Origin: Ignavibacteria bacterium
Lineage (GTDB): Bacteria > Bacteroidota > Ignavibacteria > Ignavibacteriales > Melioribacteraceae
Assembly (NCBI GenBank): GCA_009773205.1
Contig: WPAE01000007.1
Span: 1-64,000 of the forward strand
Reading direction: 5' to 3'
Length of the DNA stretch: 64,000 nucleotides
The translations under genes were made by a program, and so were the position numbers. How positions within the stretch are numbered: the stretch's first letter is position 1; every line of letters begins with the position of its first letter. Below the pieces are notes generated by a model. That model made no database searches and was not told the origin of the DNA. It saw only the letters and a list, made by a program, of their open reading frames with translations. Positions 35,736 to 44,397 of this stretch are shown here, piece by piece.

Positions 35736-36262
35736 AAAACTCTGTAGAAATTTTTGAATTACTAAAAGAGAAGTTTGGAGATTCTGTTATTTCTTTAGAA
35801 AAGGATGCTCCCACTGAACCTATAATTATTTGTGCTCCGTTAGAAATACACAAAATTTCAACTTTTCTGCGCGATAACGAAGAATTAAAGTTTGACAGTT
35901 TAATGTGTCTTTCAGGCGTTGATGATGCAAACGGCTCCAAAACAAAAGATGCCGATGGATTGGAAACAATCTCTGGTGGTACATTAAGCGTTTACTATCA
36001 CCTTCATTCAGTTGAACTTAATCACAAAATTACTATAAAAGTAACTACCGACAGAGAAAACCCGCAAGTTGAATCCGTTGAAAATATTTGGAAATGCGCT
36101 GATTGGCACGAACGCGAAGCTTTTGATATGTTTGGGTTTAACTTCCTAAATCACCCAGACTTACGAAGAATACTTATGCCCTACGATTGGGAAGCCGGCT
36201 ATCCTTTAAGAAAAGATTATAAGAATCCAGAGTTTTACCAAGGGATGAAAGTTCCTTATTAG
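35732..36262 (+). CDS. nuoC: NADH-quinone oxidoreductase subunit C
   Basis: 30-kDa-type subunit of the peripheral arm, 176 residues, separate from NuoD (not fused). Conserved blocks: [11 protein letters not shown] near residue 54-64, and the family signature [39 protein letters not shown] (in two halves, about 129-167). Overlaps nuoB by 4 bp. The operon order is then interrupted by a four-helix-bundle gene before nuoD. Confidence 0.95.
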   Translation: MKNSVEIFELLKEKFGDSVISLEKDAPTEPIIICAPLEIHKISTFLRDNEELKFDSLMCLSGVDDANGSKTKDADGLETISGGTLSVYYHLHSVELNHKITIKVTTDRENPQVESVENIWKCADWHEREAFDMFGFNFLNHPDLRRILMPYDWEAGYPLRKDYKNPEFYQGMKVPY

Positions 36263-36295
36263 GTATGAGGCAAAAGGGACAAGGCAAAAAATAGG

Positions 36296-36655
36296 TTGAA
36301 AAACTTTAAAGAGTTATTGATCTGGCAAAAATCAAGAGAATTAGTAAAAATTGTTTATTCACTTACTGAAAAGTTACCATCTGAAGAAAAATTTGGATTA
36401 ACAAATCAGATGAGAAGAGCTTCGGTTTCTATAGTTTCAAATATTGCTGAAGGAAGTGGAAAGGAATCTGAAAAAGAGTTCTTGAGATTTATTGAAACAG
36501 CATATTCTTCTGCTTTTGAGTTAGAAACACAACTAATTTTAGCAGTAGATTTAGGTATGCTTGGAAATGAATCACAATCAGCGTTTGATTTGATCCAAGA
36601 AATTCAAAAAATGATTTATAGTTTTTCAAAATCAATTAAAGAAAAAATCAAATAA
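36296..36655 (+). CDS. Four-helix-bundle protein (23S rRNA intervening-sequence type)
   Basis: 119 residues, TTG start, of the S23/IVP-like four-helix-bundle family. Typical marks are LLIWQKSRELVKIVYSLT near 7-24, the turn GLTNQMRRASVSIVSNIAEGSGK near 34-57 and a last amphipathic helix. Members were first found inside 23S rRNA intervening sequences and occur dispersed in genomes of this group; their function is unresolved. Here it splits nuoC from nuoD. Flanks look repeat-like (short GGCAAAA reiterations before it; TTGCTGCTTGCAGCTTG after it), suggesting insertion of a cassette into the operon. Confidence 0.85.
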   Translation: MKNFKELLIWQKSRELVKIVYSLTEKLPSEEKFGLTNQMRRASVSIVSNIAEGSGKESEKEFLRFIETAYSSAFELETQLILAVDLGMLGNESQSAFDLIQEIQKMIYSFSKSIKEKIK

Positions 36656-36697
36656 AGTTCCTTGCTGCTTGCAGCTTGAAACTTATGGCTAAAAAAG

Positions 36698-37813
36698 ATG
36701 GCTTTGAAAACTGAAACAATGGTATTAAATATGGGACCTCAGCATCCATCTACGCATGGGGTGCTAAGGCTCGAACTAGAAATAGAAGGCGAGGTAATAA
36801 AAAAAGTTACTCCGCATCTCGGTTATCTCCACCGCTGTTTCGAAAAACACGCTGAAGCTATGCAGTATAATCAAGTTGTTCCTTATACAGACCGTTTGGA
36901 TTATTTAGCGGCGATGGGAAATAACTTTGGTTACGTTCTTGCAACAGAAAAACTGTTAGGAATTCAAGTTCCGGAAAGAGTTGAGTACATCCGAGTTATA
37001 ATGGCAGAACTCCAGAGAATTGCTTCACATATGGTTGCTATTGGAACCAACGGAGTTGATATTGGAGCTTTTACTCCTTTTTTATATTTATTCCGCGACC
37101 GTGAATATGTTCTAACTATTTTTGAAGAGACATGCGGAGCAAGGATGCTCTACAACTATATGTGGATTGGAGGGCTTTCACACGATATACATCCGGATTT
37201 TGTGAGAAAAACTAAAGAGTTTGTAAAATATTTTAAGAACACAATTGTTGAAGTTGATAATCTTCTTAGCTACAATAAAATATTTATAGAAAGAACCGCT
37301 AACGTTGGCGTTCTTCCTGCCGATACAGCTATTAATTTTGGAGCAAGCGGGCCCGTTCTTCGTGGCAGCGGTGTTAAGTTCGATCTTAGAAGAGATGATC
37401 CTTATTCTATCTATGATAGATTTAGTTTTGATATTCCTGTTGGATTAGGTTTACAAGGAACTGTTGGTGACAGTTGGGATAGATATTATGTTAGAATGAG
37501 AGAAATGGAGCAAAGCATAAGAATTATTGAACAAGCAATTGATCAGATTCCCGAAGGCGATGTTCAATCGGCAATACCAAAACGAATTAAACCTCCAAAA
37601 GGAACTTCTTACGCAAGAGTTGAAAACCCTCGTGGAGACCTTGGTTTCTTTATAATTAGCGATGGAAACACAAATCCTTTCCGCGTGAAAGTTCGTGCTC
37701 CTTCTTTTGTTAACTTAGAAGTTTTTGGAGAGTTGTGTAAAGGTCATTTGGTTGCAGATGTTATCGCAATTCTCGGAAGTATAGATATTGTCCTTGGAGA
37801 AGTGGATAGATAA
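36698..37813 (+). CDS. nuoD: NADH-quinone oxidoreductase subunit D
   Basis: 49-kDa-type subunit contributing the quinone-binding cavity. 371 residues. N-terminal [15 protein letters not shown] at residues 11-25 contains the quinone-site His; [15 protein letters not shown] follows, then [18 protein letters not shown] and the C-terminal [36 protein letters not shown] block with the conserved Asp. The stop codon shares a base with the nuoH ATG (TAATG). Confidence 0.97.
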   Translation: MALKTETMVLNMGPQHPSTHGVLRLELEIEGEVIKKVTPHLGYLHRCFEKHAEAMQYNQVVPYTDRLDYLAAMGNNFGYVLATEKLLGIQVPERVEYIRVIMAELQRIASHMVAIGTNGVDIGAFTPFLYLFRDREYVLTIFEETCGARMLYNYMWIGGLSHDIHPDFVRKTKEFVKYFKNTIVEVDNLLSYNKIFIERTANVGVLPADTAINFGASGPVLRGSGVKFDLRRDDPYSIYDRFSFDIPVGLGLQGTVGDSWDRYYVRMREMEQSIRIIEQAIDQIPEGDVQSAIPKRIKPPKGTSYARVENPRGDLGFFIISDGNTNPFRVKVRAPSFVNLEVFGELCKGHLVADVIAILGSIDIVLGEVDR

Positions 37814-38880
37814 TGTATCAATTCTTTTACGATTTAACCGGAAATGTCATAATCTCTACAATAGCTGTTGCTGTTGTTCCTTTAGTTAATATATTGATTG
37901 TGGCTCTAATAGGAGTTTATCTCGAAAGAAAAGTTTCTGCGTGGATGCAGGACCGTGTTGGACCAAACAGAACGGGTCCTTTAGGTTTATTCCAGACTGT
38001 TGCAGATTTTGTTAAAATGCTTCAAAAGGAAGATGCAACTTCAACAGAAATTGACCGCAAACTTTACAATATTGCGCCAGTATTAGTTTTTGCAGGAACA
38101 TTTGCATCTTTTGCAGCTATTCCATTTTCGAAGCATTTGATTGGAAGCGAAATTGAAGTTGGCTTATTCTATATTTTAGCTGTTTCAAGTTTTGTAGTTG
38201 CAGGAATTTTGATGGCTGGCTGGGCTTCGAACAATAAATACTCGCTGCTCGGTTCAATGCGCGCCGCCGCTCAAATTATCAGTTACGAAATACCTACGGC
38301 TATTGTTGTTCTTTCTATGGTTATGCTAACCGGAACTTTAAGCCTTACTCAAATTAGTGAAATACAAACAGCACATTTTTGGAATTGGTATATATTTGGC
38401 GGACCGGGCTTGGCTTTATCTAAATTCCTATTGATTCCTTTTATGATTGTTGGCTTCATTATAATTTTTATAAGCACATTAGCAGAAGTAAACCGAACTC
38501 CGTTCGATATTCCTGAAGCTGAATCTGAACTTGTTGCCGGTTATTTTACAGAATACTGCGGCACCAAATGGGCTATGTTTATGCTTGCCGAGTATGGAAA
38601 TATGTTTGCTGTTTCTGCTATAGTTTCTATTCTTTTCTTCGGCGGTTACCAATCTCCTTTTGGTTACTTAGGAAATACACTTGGTGTTAGCTGGTTAATT
38701 CCTCTTGAGCAAGTTGGTTGGTTTATTGCCAAAGGATGGTTTTTCATTTTTATTCAAATGTGGCTGCGCTGGACTCTTCCCCGCTTGCGTGTAGATCAGC
38801 TTATGTCGCTTTGCTGGAAGTATCTAATTCCTTACGCAATTGTAAATCTTGTTATCATTGGAATAATTTCTTTACTGTAA
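37813..38880 (+). CDS. nuoH: NADH-quinone oxidoreductase subunit H
   Basis: Membrane subunit at the interface between the peripheral and membrane arms. 355 residues with eight predicted helices. ERKVSAWMQDRVGPNRTGPLG near residue 33-53 is the conserved first loop, and AEVNRTPFDIPEAESELVAGYFTEY near 221-245 is the acidic loop facing the quinone cavity. It follows nuoD directly with no nuoE, nuoF or nuoG between. Confidence 0.97.
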   Translation: MYQFFYDLTGNVIISTIAVAVVPLVNILIVALIGVYLERKVSAWMQDRVGPNRTGPLGLFQTVADFVKMLQKEDATSTEIDRKLYNIAPVLVFAGTFASFAAIPFSKHLIGSEIEVGLFYILAVSSFVVAGILMAGWASNNKYSLLGSMRAAAQIISYEIPTAIVVLSMVMLTGTLSLTQISEIQTAHFWNWYIFGGPGLALSKFLLIPFMIVGFIIIFISTLAEVNRTPFDIPEAESELVAGYFTEYCGTKWAMFMLAEYGNMFAVSAIVSILFFGGYQSPFGYLGNTLGVSWLIPLEQVGWFIAKGWFFIFIQMWLRWTLPRLRVDQLMSLCWKYLIPYAIVNLVIIGIISLL

Positions 38881-38927
38881 TAAATTGTATGTCTTTTTGC
38901 TAAAATCAAAAAGACGGAATTGAGTTT

Positions 38928-39494
38928 ATGAAACAATATTTTAAAAATACTTGGGATGGCATTTACACTGTTTTAGTTGGAATGCGCATTACGTTCAAAC
39001 ATCTTTTTACTCCGGCTGTTACAATTCAATATCCGGAAGTAAAAGTAAAACTTCCGGATCGTGTACGAAACAGATTGTATGTAAATATGGATGATTGTAT
39101 CGGGTGCGACCAGTGCGCAAGAGCATGTCCCGTTAGCTGTATAGAAATTGAAACCGTGAAAAGCGTTCCCGGCGAAGATTTGGGCATTACTTCTAACGGT
39201 AAAAAGAAAGCTTTATGGGTTACTAAATTTGATATTGATATTGCCAAATGCTGCTACTGCCAATTGTGCGTTTTCCCATGCCCGACAGAATGTATTTATA
39301 TGACAGATGTTTACGAATTTTCCGAATATGATCGTTCAAACTTTATTTATAAATTTTCTACATTGGATAATGAAGAAGTTGAACAAAAGAAAATTAATCA
39401 CGAAAAATTTCAAGCTGAAAAAGAAGCGCAAAAAGCTGCAGTAGCTGCAGCTAAACCTAAACCCGAAGCGCCTGCTCAGCCATCTGCTAACTGA
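38928..39494 (+). CDS. nuoI: NADH-quinone oxidoreductase subunit I
   Basis: Ferredoxin-like subunit binding the [4Fe-4S] clusters N6a and N6b. 188 residues. Cys57, 60, 63 and 67 (CIGCDQCARACP) and Cys108, 111, 114 and 118 (CYCQLCVFPCP) are the ligands. The tail after residue 160 is rich in Ala, Lys and Pro and is probably disordered; it is not part of the usual fold. Confidence 0.96.
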   Translation: MKQYFKNTWDGIYTVLVGMRITFKHLFTPAVTIQYPEVKVKLPDRVRNRLYVNMDDCIGCDQCARACPVSCIEIETVKSVPGEDLGITSNGKKKALWVTKFDIDIAKCCYCQLCVFPCPTECIYMTDVYEFSEYDRSNFIYKFSTLDNEEVEQKKINHEKFQAEKEAQKAAVAAAKPKPEAPAQPSAN

Positions 39495-39513
39495 AAAGTA
39501 AACGAATAATAAA

Positions 39514-40011
39514 ATGAATTATTACGACATATTATTTTATCTTTTTGCGATTATCACTTTAGCCTCTGCTTGGTTTGTTGTAACCACAAGAAACGTGATT
39601 TATTCCGCATTCTTCTTATTGTTCACTTTCTTTGGTGTTGCCGGAATTTACGTTTTGCTTGCAGCAGATTTTATTGCCGTGGTTCAAATTATGGTTTACG
39701 TTGGTGGCATATTAATTCTCCTTCTATTTGGTGTTATGCTTACAAACAAAATCACAAATGTTGATATCAAAAGCGGAACGGCTAATTTACTTTCGGCTTC
39801 CCTGCTAACCGGTGTTTTAATGGGCGCACTTGTTTCTGTTATGATTTTTACCGATTGGAAAGTTGAGCCCGCTGAAATACAAACTACTACTATTAAAACA
39901 TTGGGAACAATGCTTTTAACAGATTACGTTTTGTTTTTCGAACTTTTGGGAATTTTACTTCTCATAGCACTTATTGGCGCTGCCTCAATTGCTAGAAGAG
40001 AAAAAGAATAA
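39514..40011 (+). CDS. nuoJ: NADH-quinone oxidoreductase subunit J
   Basis: 165-residue membrane subunit with five hydrophobic segments. The conserved third-helix region reads FIAVVQIMVYVGGILILLLFGVML (about residues 53-76), including the Tyr-Val-Gly-Gly that forms the pi-bulge in NuoJ. It follows nuoI after 19 bp. About 85 bp of spacer after it, containing a GCAAGCTGCAAG-type repeat, precede nuoK. Confidence 0.95.
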   Translation: MNYYDILFYLFAIITLASAWFVVTTRNVIYSAFFLLFTFFGVAGIYVLLAADFIAVVQIMVYVGGILILLLFGVMLTNKITNVDIKSGTANLLSASLLTGVLMGALVSVMIFTDWKVEPAEIQTTTIKTLGTMLLTDYVLFFELLGILLLIALIGAASIARREKE

Positions 40012-40096
40012 TTTTAGTTTCAAAGATTTAGGCGCAAGCTGCAAGTTTTTCTTGAACATTGATACATAAGCCTAAAATGTAAATAAGGAGTTCATC

Positions 40097-40408
40097 TTGT
40101 TACAAGTTGGTTTAACTCACTTTTTAGTTGTAAGCGCAATTTTGTTTTCACTTGGTGTTTACGGAATTGTTACCCGCAAAAACGCTGTAATGGTTTTGAT
40201 GGGTATCGAATTAGTTCTGAATGCGGCTAATATTAATTTTGTTGCCTTTTCACGATTTAGCGGTTTTGGATTAGGCGGACAGATGACAGCACTTTTTGTT
40301 ATTGTGCTTGCAGCAGCAGAAGCAGCAATTGCGCTTGCTATCGTTCTTAATATTTACAAACAATTTACAAATGTTAACATTGACGAAATAGATCACTTAA
40401 AAGACTAA
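40097..40408 (+). CDS. nuoK: NADH-quinone oxidoreductase subunit K
   Basis: 103-residue, three-helix antiporter-related subunit. Start is TTG with an AAGGAG ribosome-binding site; the N-terminus LQVGLTHFLVVSAILFSLGVYG is in the usual place. The proton-path glutamates lie in MGIELVLNAANINFVAF (residue about 38) and in VLAAAEAAIALAIVL (about 74). It ends 3 bp before nuoL. Confidence 0.96.
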   Translation: MLQVGLTHFLVVSAILFSLGVYGIVTRKNAVMVLMGIELVLNAANINFVAFSRFSGFGLGGQMTALFVIVLAAAEAAIALAIVLNIYKQFTNVNIDEIDHLKD

Positions 40409-40411
40409 GTC

Positions 40412-42517
40412 ATGAGCGAAAGTTTAATTATTAATTTATCCGTTGCAATTCTCTTTCTTCCATTGCTGGGTTTTACTGTTGTTGTTTTACTCGGTAAAAG
40501 ATTTCCTAAACTCTACTTGTTTGAAGTAGGAATAATTTCCATTGCGTTCATTCTCTCTCTAATAGTTATGTTCGCTAAACTTTCTTACTACCCAAACAAC
40601 ATTGTTGCTCAGTTTACATGGATAACAATGGGCAGTGCGCCGTCTGCAGGCTCTTTTAATATTGATTTGGGAATTAGCATTGATAACATTACAGTTATGA
40701 TGCTTTTCGTTGTTAATCTAATCAGTCTGCTTGTTCACCTTTTCTCTATAGAATATATGCATGGCGATAAGAGATACACACGCTACTTTTCTTATCTTGG
40801 AATTTTCACTTTCTCTATGTTAGGTATTGTTCTTACTAATAACCTTTTAATGATGTACATCTTCTGGGAGTTAGTTGGTCTTTCATCCTATTTGTTAATT
40901 GGTTTTTGGTTCGAGAAAAAATCTGCTGCTGATGCTTCTAAAAAAGCTTTTATTGTAAACAGAATTGGCGATATAGGAATGTTTATTGGTATTCTAATTC
41001 TGTTTGCCAATTATCAAACTTTTACGTTCGATGCTATTTACGCGCAAATTGAAGCGGGGAATATGCCATTTGGAGATTCTGCGTGGTTAACAGCAGCCGG
41101 AATTTTAATCTTTCTTGGAGCAGTTGGCAAATCTGCGCAGTTCCCTCTTCACGTTTGGCTGCCAGATGCAATGGAGGGTCCAACTCCTGTTTCTGCTTTA
41201 ATTCATGCTGCTACAATGGTTGCCGCAGGCGTTTATCTTGTTACAAGAATTTTTGTAATGCTAACAGCCGACGCAATGTTAACAATTGCTGTTGTAGGCG
41301 CATTTACTTCTTTTGTTGCCGCAACAATTGCCTTAACTCAAAACGATATTAAAAAAGTTTTAGCTTACTCTACTGTTAGTCAGTTGGGTTATATGGTTAT
41401 GTCGCTCGGTGTTGGAGCTTATGCTTTTGCATTCTTTCATTTAGTTACTCACGCTTTCTTTAAAGCCTGTATGTTTCTTGGCTCAGGTTCTGTTATTCAC
41501 GCGATGCACCACGAGCAAGATATTAGAAATATGGGCGGCTTGAAAAAGAAAATGCCAATCACCTACTACACATTTTTGATTTCTACTTTAGCAATTTCCG
41601 GTGTGCCGCTTACTTCAGGCTTCTTGAGTAAAGATGGAATTCTTGCAGGCACTTTAGCTTTTGGAAAGCTAACAGGACATTGGTTAATTCCTTTAATGGC
41701 ATTTACAGTTGCCGGAATGACAGCGTTCTATATGTTCCGCCTGGTTCTCCTAACTTTCCACGGTGAGCCAAGAGATCATCATAAATACGATCACGCTCAT
41801 GAATCTCCTAAATTGATGGTAGCGCCGCTTGTTATTCTTGCTGCTTTATCAGTTTTTATTTGGTACACACCAAATCCAATAGCTGCAGACAGCGGTTGGG
41901 TTTTGAGCAGCTGGATAAAAACTCCAACTCAAGTAGTTCCAAACGAAACTCGTTTTGACTTTATGAAACCAGATGCAGCATTCGAAACTAATTCGGGACA
42001 ACATGCTGAATCTCATGGCACAATTACTCATTCAACATTATACACAGAAACAATGCACTGGGCGCACTACAAAGCAATGTTTGCTTCTTTGGCTGTTGCC
42101 GGTTTGGGTATTCTTCTTGCTTTTGCATTTTACTTTTGGAAAAAACTTAACGCTGATAAACTCGCAGAAAAAATTAAACCGCTCTACAATTTCTCTCTCA
42201 ACAAATGGTACTTAGATGAAGTTTACGATGCAACCGCCGTAAACGGCACTCTTAACTCCGGTAAAGGATTTTCTTGGTTCGACCAAAAAATAGTTGATGG
42301 AGCTGTAAACGGTTCTGCTTACGTAACAAGAGTAGTTTCTAAAATTAGCGGTTGGTTCGATACTTACGTTGTAGATGGATTTGTAAATTTTACTGCCCTT
42401 TTAAGCGGCTTTGTTGGTTTATTGTTCAGAAAACTGCAAACTGGCAAAGTTCAAACTTATGTGGCATTTGTAGTTTTTGCTGTAATAGTTCTTCTATTAC
42501 TTTTTAAACCATTTTAA
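40412..42517 (+). CDS. nuoL: NADH-quinone oxidoreductase subunit L
   Basis: Largest antiporter-like membrane subunit, 701 residues. Conserved proton-channel blocks are FWELVGLSSYLLIGFWFEKKSAA (Glu near 151), AVGKSAQFPLHVWLPDAMEGPTPVSALIHAATMV (Lys near 237) and the long lateral helix with its anchoring helix at the C-terminus (WYLDEVYD, then a final helix FVVFAVIVLLLLFKPF). After its stop codon a GC-rich spacer of about 160 bp precedes nuoM. Confidence 0.97.
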   Translation: MSESLIINLSVAILFLPLLGFTVVVLLGKRFPKLYLFEVGIISIAFILSLIVMFAKLSYYPNNIVAQFTWITMGSAPSAGSFNIDLGISIDNITVMMLFVVNLISLLVHLFSIEYMHGDKRYTRYFSYLGIFTFSMLGIVLTNNLLMMYIFWELVGLSSYLLIGFWFEKKSAADASKKAFIVNRIGDIGMFIGILILFANYQTFTFDAIYAQIEAGNMPFGDSAWLTAAGILIFLGAVGKSAQFPLHVWLPDAMEGPTPVSALIHAATMVAAGVYLVTRIFVMLTADAMLTIAVVGAFTSFVAATIALTQNDIKKVLAYSTVSQLGYMVMSLGVGAYAFAFFHLVTHAFFKACMFLGSGSVIHAMHHEQDIRNMGGLKKKMPITYYTFLISTLAISGVPLTSGFLSKDGILAGTLAFGKLTGHWLIPLMAFTVAGMTAFYMFRLVLLTFHGEPRDHHKYDHAHESPKLMVAPLVILAALSVFIWYTPNPIAADSGWVLSSWIKTPTQVVPNETRFDFMKPDAAFETNSGQHAESHGTITHSTLYTETMHWAHYKAMFASLAVAGLGILLAFAFYFWKKLNADKLAEKIKPLYNFSLNKWYLDEVYDATAVNGTLNSGKGFSWFDQKIVDGAVNGSAYVTRVVSKISGWFDTYVVDGFVNFTALLSGFVGLLFRKLQTGKVQTYVAFVVFAVIVLLLLFKPF

Positions 42518-42680
42518 TACTTCGCGCTCGCCTCGCTTGACGTGAGTCGAAGTGGGCCTCTGCGGCTCCGCGAGATATTTTTTTCTCGCAAAGACGCTAA
42601 GTCGCAATTTTAATTGTAAATAATCAGCTAAAGGCTAAATGCTAATAGCTAAAAGCTAAAATAAAAATAGGTTCGTAAAC
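42518..42680. repeat. Repeat-rich spacer between nuoL and nuoM
   Basis: The first 90 bp are GC-rich in contrast with the genes, with inverted parts such as CTTCG / CGAAG and CTCGC-type arms, then CTCGCAAAGACGCTAAG, a short motif that also occurs in variant form inside family A elements (TTTGCGTCTTTGC in copy 1). The last 50 bp hold four near-tandem units of GCTAAA. It looks like remains of dispersed intergenic repeats. No gene is seen. Confidence 0.5.
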
Positions 42681-44258
42681 ATGATTGGATTTCCGATTCT
42701 TTCGTTAATTACTTTCCTCCCAGTACTGGGAATGATTCTAATCTTATTTATTCCTAAAGAACAGCCAAAAACAGTTAAGTACTTAAGCTTGGCTATTACC
42801 GGAGTTCAAGTTGTTCTTGCAATTATTCTTCTTGCTAATTATAATTACAACTTAGCCGGCGTTTTTGAAGAAAAATCATTCCAGTTTATCGAGAAGTTCA
42901 CTTGGATAAACATTACAGGTTTAACTTGGTTAGGAACTGTTAAGATAGATTACTTCTTGGGAATTGATGGAATTAGTATGCCGATGGTTCTCTTAACTGC
43001 AATCATTTCTTTTATCGCATGTATTTCATCTTGGACAATTACAAAATCTGTTAAAGGATACTTTGCTTTGTTTTTACTGCTCGATACAGGAATGATGGGT
43101 GTTTTTGTGGCTCTCGATTTCTTCTTGTTCTACATTTTCTGGGAAATTATGTTACTGCCTATGTACTTCTTAATCGGAATTTGGGGCGGTCCAAGAAAAG
43201 AGTATGCGGCTATTAAGTTTTTCATCTATACTTTATTCGGAAGTATCTTCATCCTTTTAGTTATGATTGGCTTATACTTCTCCACAACTGAAACTTTAGC
43301 AGATGGTTCTAAAATTCTAACTTTCAATATGCTTGCTATGATGAACCCGGCTAACTCTACGGCAGATGGAATTCTCTCGATTCTTAATCCAAACAATTTA
43401 AGATTTATAGCTTACATAGCTTTGTTTGCCGGATTCGCTATAAAAATTCCAATGTTTCCGTTCCATACTTGGCTTCCTGATGCACACGTAGAAGCTCCAA
43501 CGCCAATATCTGTTATTCTTGCCGGCGTTCTTCTTAAAATGGGTACTTACGGAATTCTCCGTTTCAACTATCCAATCTTCCCAGAAATTACAAGAGACCT
43601 TATGTGGTGGATCGGGATGTTTGGAATGGTAAATATTATTTACGGCGCACTTGTTGCTCTTGCACAAAAAGATTTCAAAAAACTTATTGCTTACTCGTCT
43701 GTATCTCACATGGGCTACGTTTTGTTAGGAATGGCTTCTTTAACTACAACAGGCATAAATGGCGCAATCTTCCAAATGTTTAACCACGGTACAATTACTG
43801 CAATGCTCTTCTTGATTGTAGGCGTTATTTACGACAGAGCACATACAAGAGGACTTTATGATTTCGGCGGGCTTGCATCTCAAATGCCCGTTTATACCGG
43901 ATTTGTTACAGTAGCTTTCTTTGCCGCTATCGGTTTACCAGGAATGAGTGGTTTCATTTCCGAAGCATTGGTTTTTGTTGGTGCCTTTGGCGTTGAAACA
44001 ACAAGAGTTTTAGCTATTATTTCTACACTTGGTATTTTACTTGGTGCGGGCTATATGCTGTGGACATTTCAAAGAATATTCTTTGGACCGCTTAATGAAA
44101 AATGGGCTGCAATGACAGACGTTGATAAAAGAGAACTTTCTATGTTAATTCCTTTATCTGTAATAATTATTTTCTTAGGTGTTTATCCATCTGGCGTGTT
44201 AGATATTATGAATACATCTGTTAATACGTTAGTAAATTTAGTTGTAAACGGTTTATAA
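42681..44258 (+). CDS. nuoM: NADH-quinone oxidoreductase subunit M
   Basis: Antiporter-like membrane subunit, 525 residues with about fourteen helices. Key blocks: FYIFWEIMLLPMYFLIGIWGG (Glu near residue 155), FAIKIPMFPFHTWLPDAHVEAPTPISVILAGVLLKMGTYG (two channel lysines, shown in parts) and KLIAYSSVSHMGYVLLG near 332. Starts 163 bp after nuoL; a short palindromic element follows its stop codon. Confidence 0.97.
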   Translation: MIGFPILSLITFLPVLGMILILFIPKEQPKTVKYLSLAITGVQVVLAIILLANYNYNLAGVFEEKSFQFIEKFTWINITGLTWLGTVKIDYFLGIDGISMPMVLLTAIISFIACISSWTITKSVKGYFALFLLLDTGMMGVFVALDFFLFYIFWEIMLLPMYFLIGIWGGPRKEYAAIKFFIYTLFGSIFILLVMIGLYFSTTETLADGSKILTFNMLAMMNPANSTADGILSILNPNNLRFIAYIALFAGFAIKIPMFPFHTWLPDAHVEAPTPISVILAGVLLKMGTYGILRFNYPIFPEITRDLMWWIGMFGMVNIIYGALVALAQKDFKKLIAYSSVSHMGYVLLGMASLTTTGINGAIFQMFNHGTITAMLFLIVGVIYDRAHTRGLYDFGGLASQMPVYTGFVTVAFFAAIGLPGMSGFISEALVFVGAFGVETTRVLAIISTLGILLGAGYMLWTFQRIFFGPLNEKWAAMTDVDKRELSMLIPLSVIIIFLGVYPSGVLDIMNTSVNTLVNLVVNGL

Positions 44259-44275
44259 TTTATTTTAAAAACATT

Positions 44276-44351
44276 GAACGCTGATCTTCATGATCAATTA
44301 TGATTCATTAAGATCATTTTTAAACATAATCATCTTAAAATATCTGCGTTC
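44276..44351. repeat. Palindromic element between nuoM and nuoN (family C)
   Basis: 76 bp bounded by GAACGCTGAT and ATCTGCGTTC, a 10 bp inverted repeat with one mismatch. The interior is AT-rich with several TGATCA- and GATCTT-like palindromic words. It begins 18 bp after the nuoM stop codon. One copy only in this window; the end sequence resembles widely dispersed intergenic repeats ending in GCGTTC, but that is recollection. Confidence 0.55.
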
Positions 44352-44397
44352 TATCTGTCACTTTGATTATTAATTTTTTAGTGGATAAAATTTTACG

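Noticed and set aside
42620-42670. Near-tandem GCTAAA units considered as a possible short CRISPR or iteron array
   Set aside because: Units are only 6-9 bp, irregularly spaced and without spacers; no cas or replication gene is nearby.
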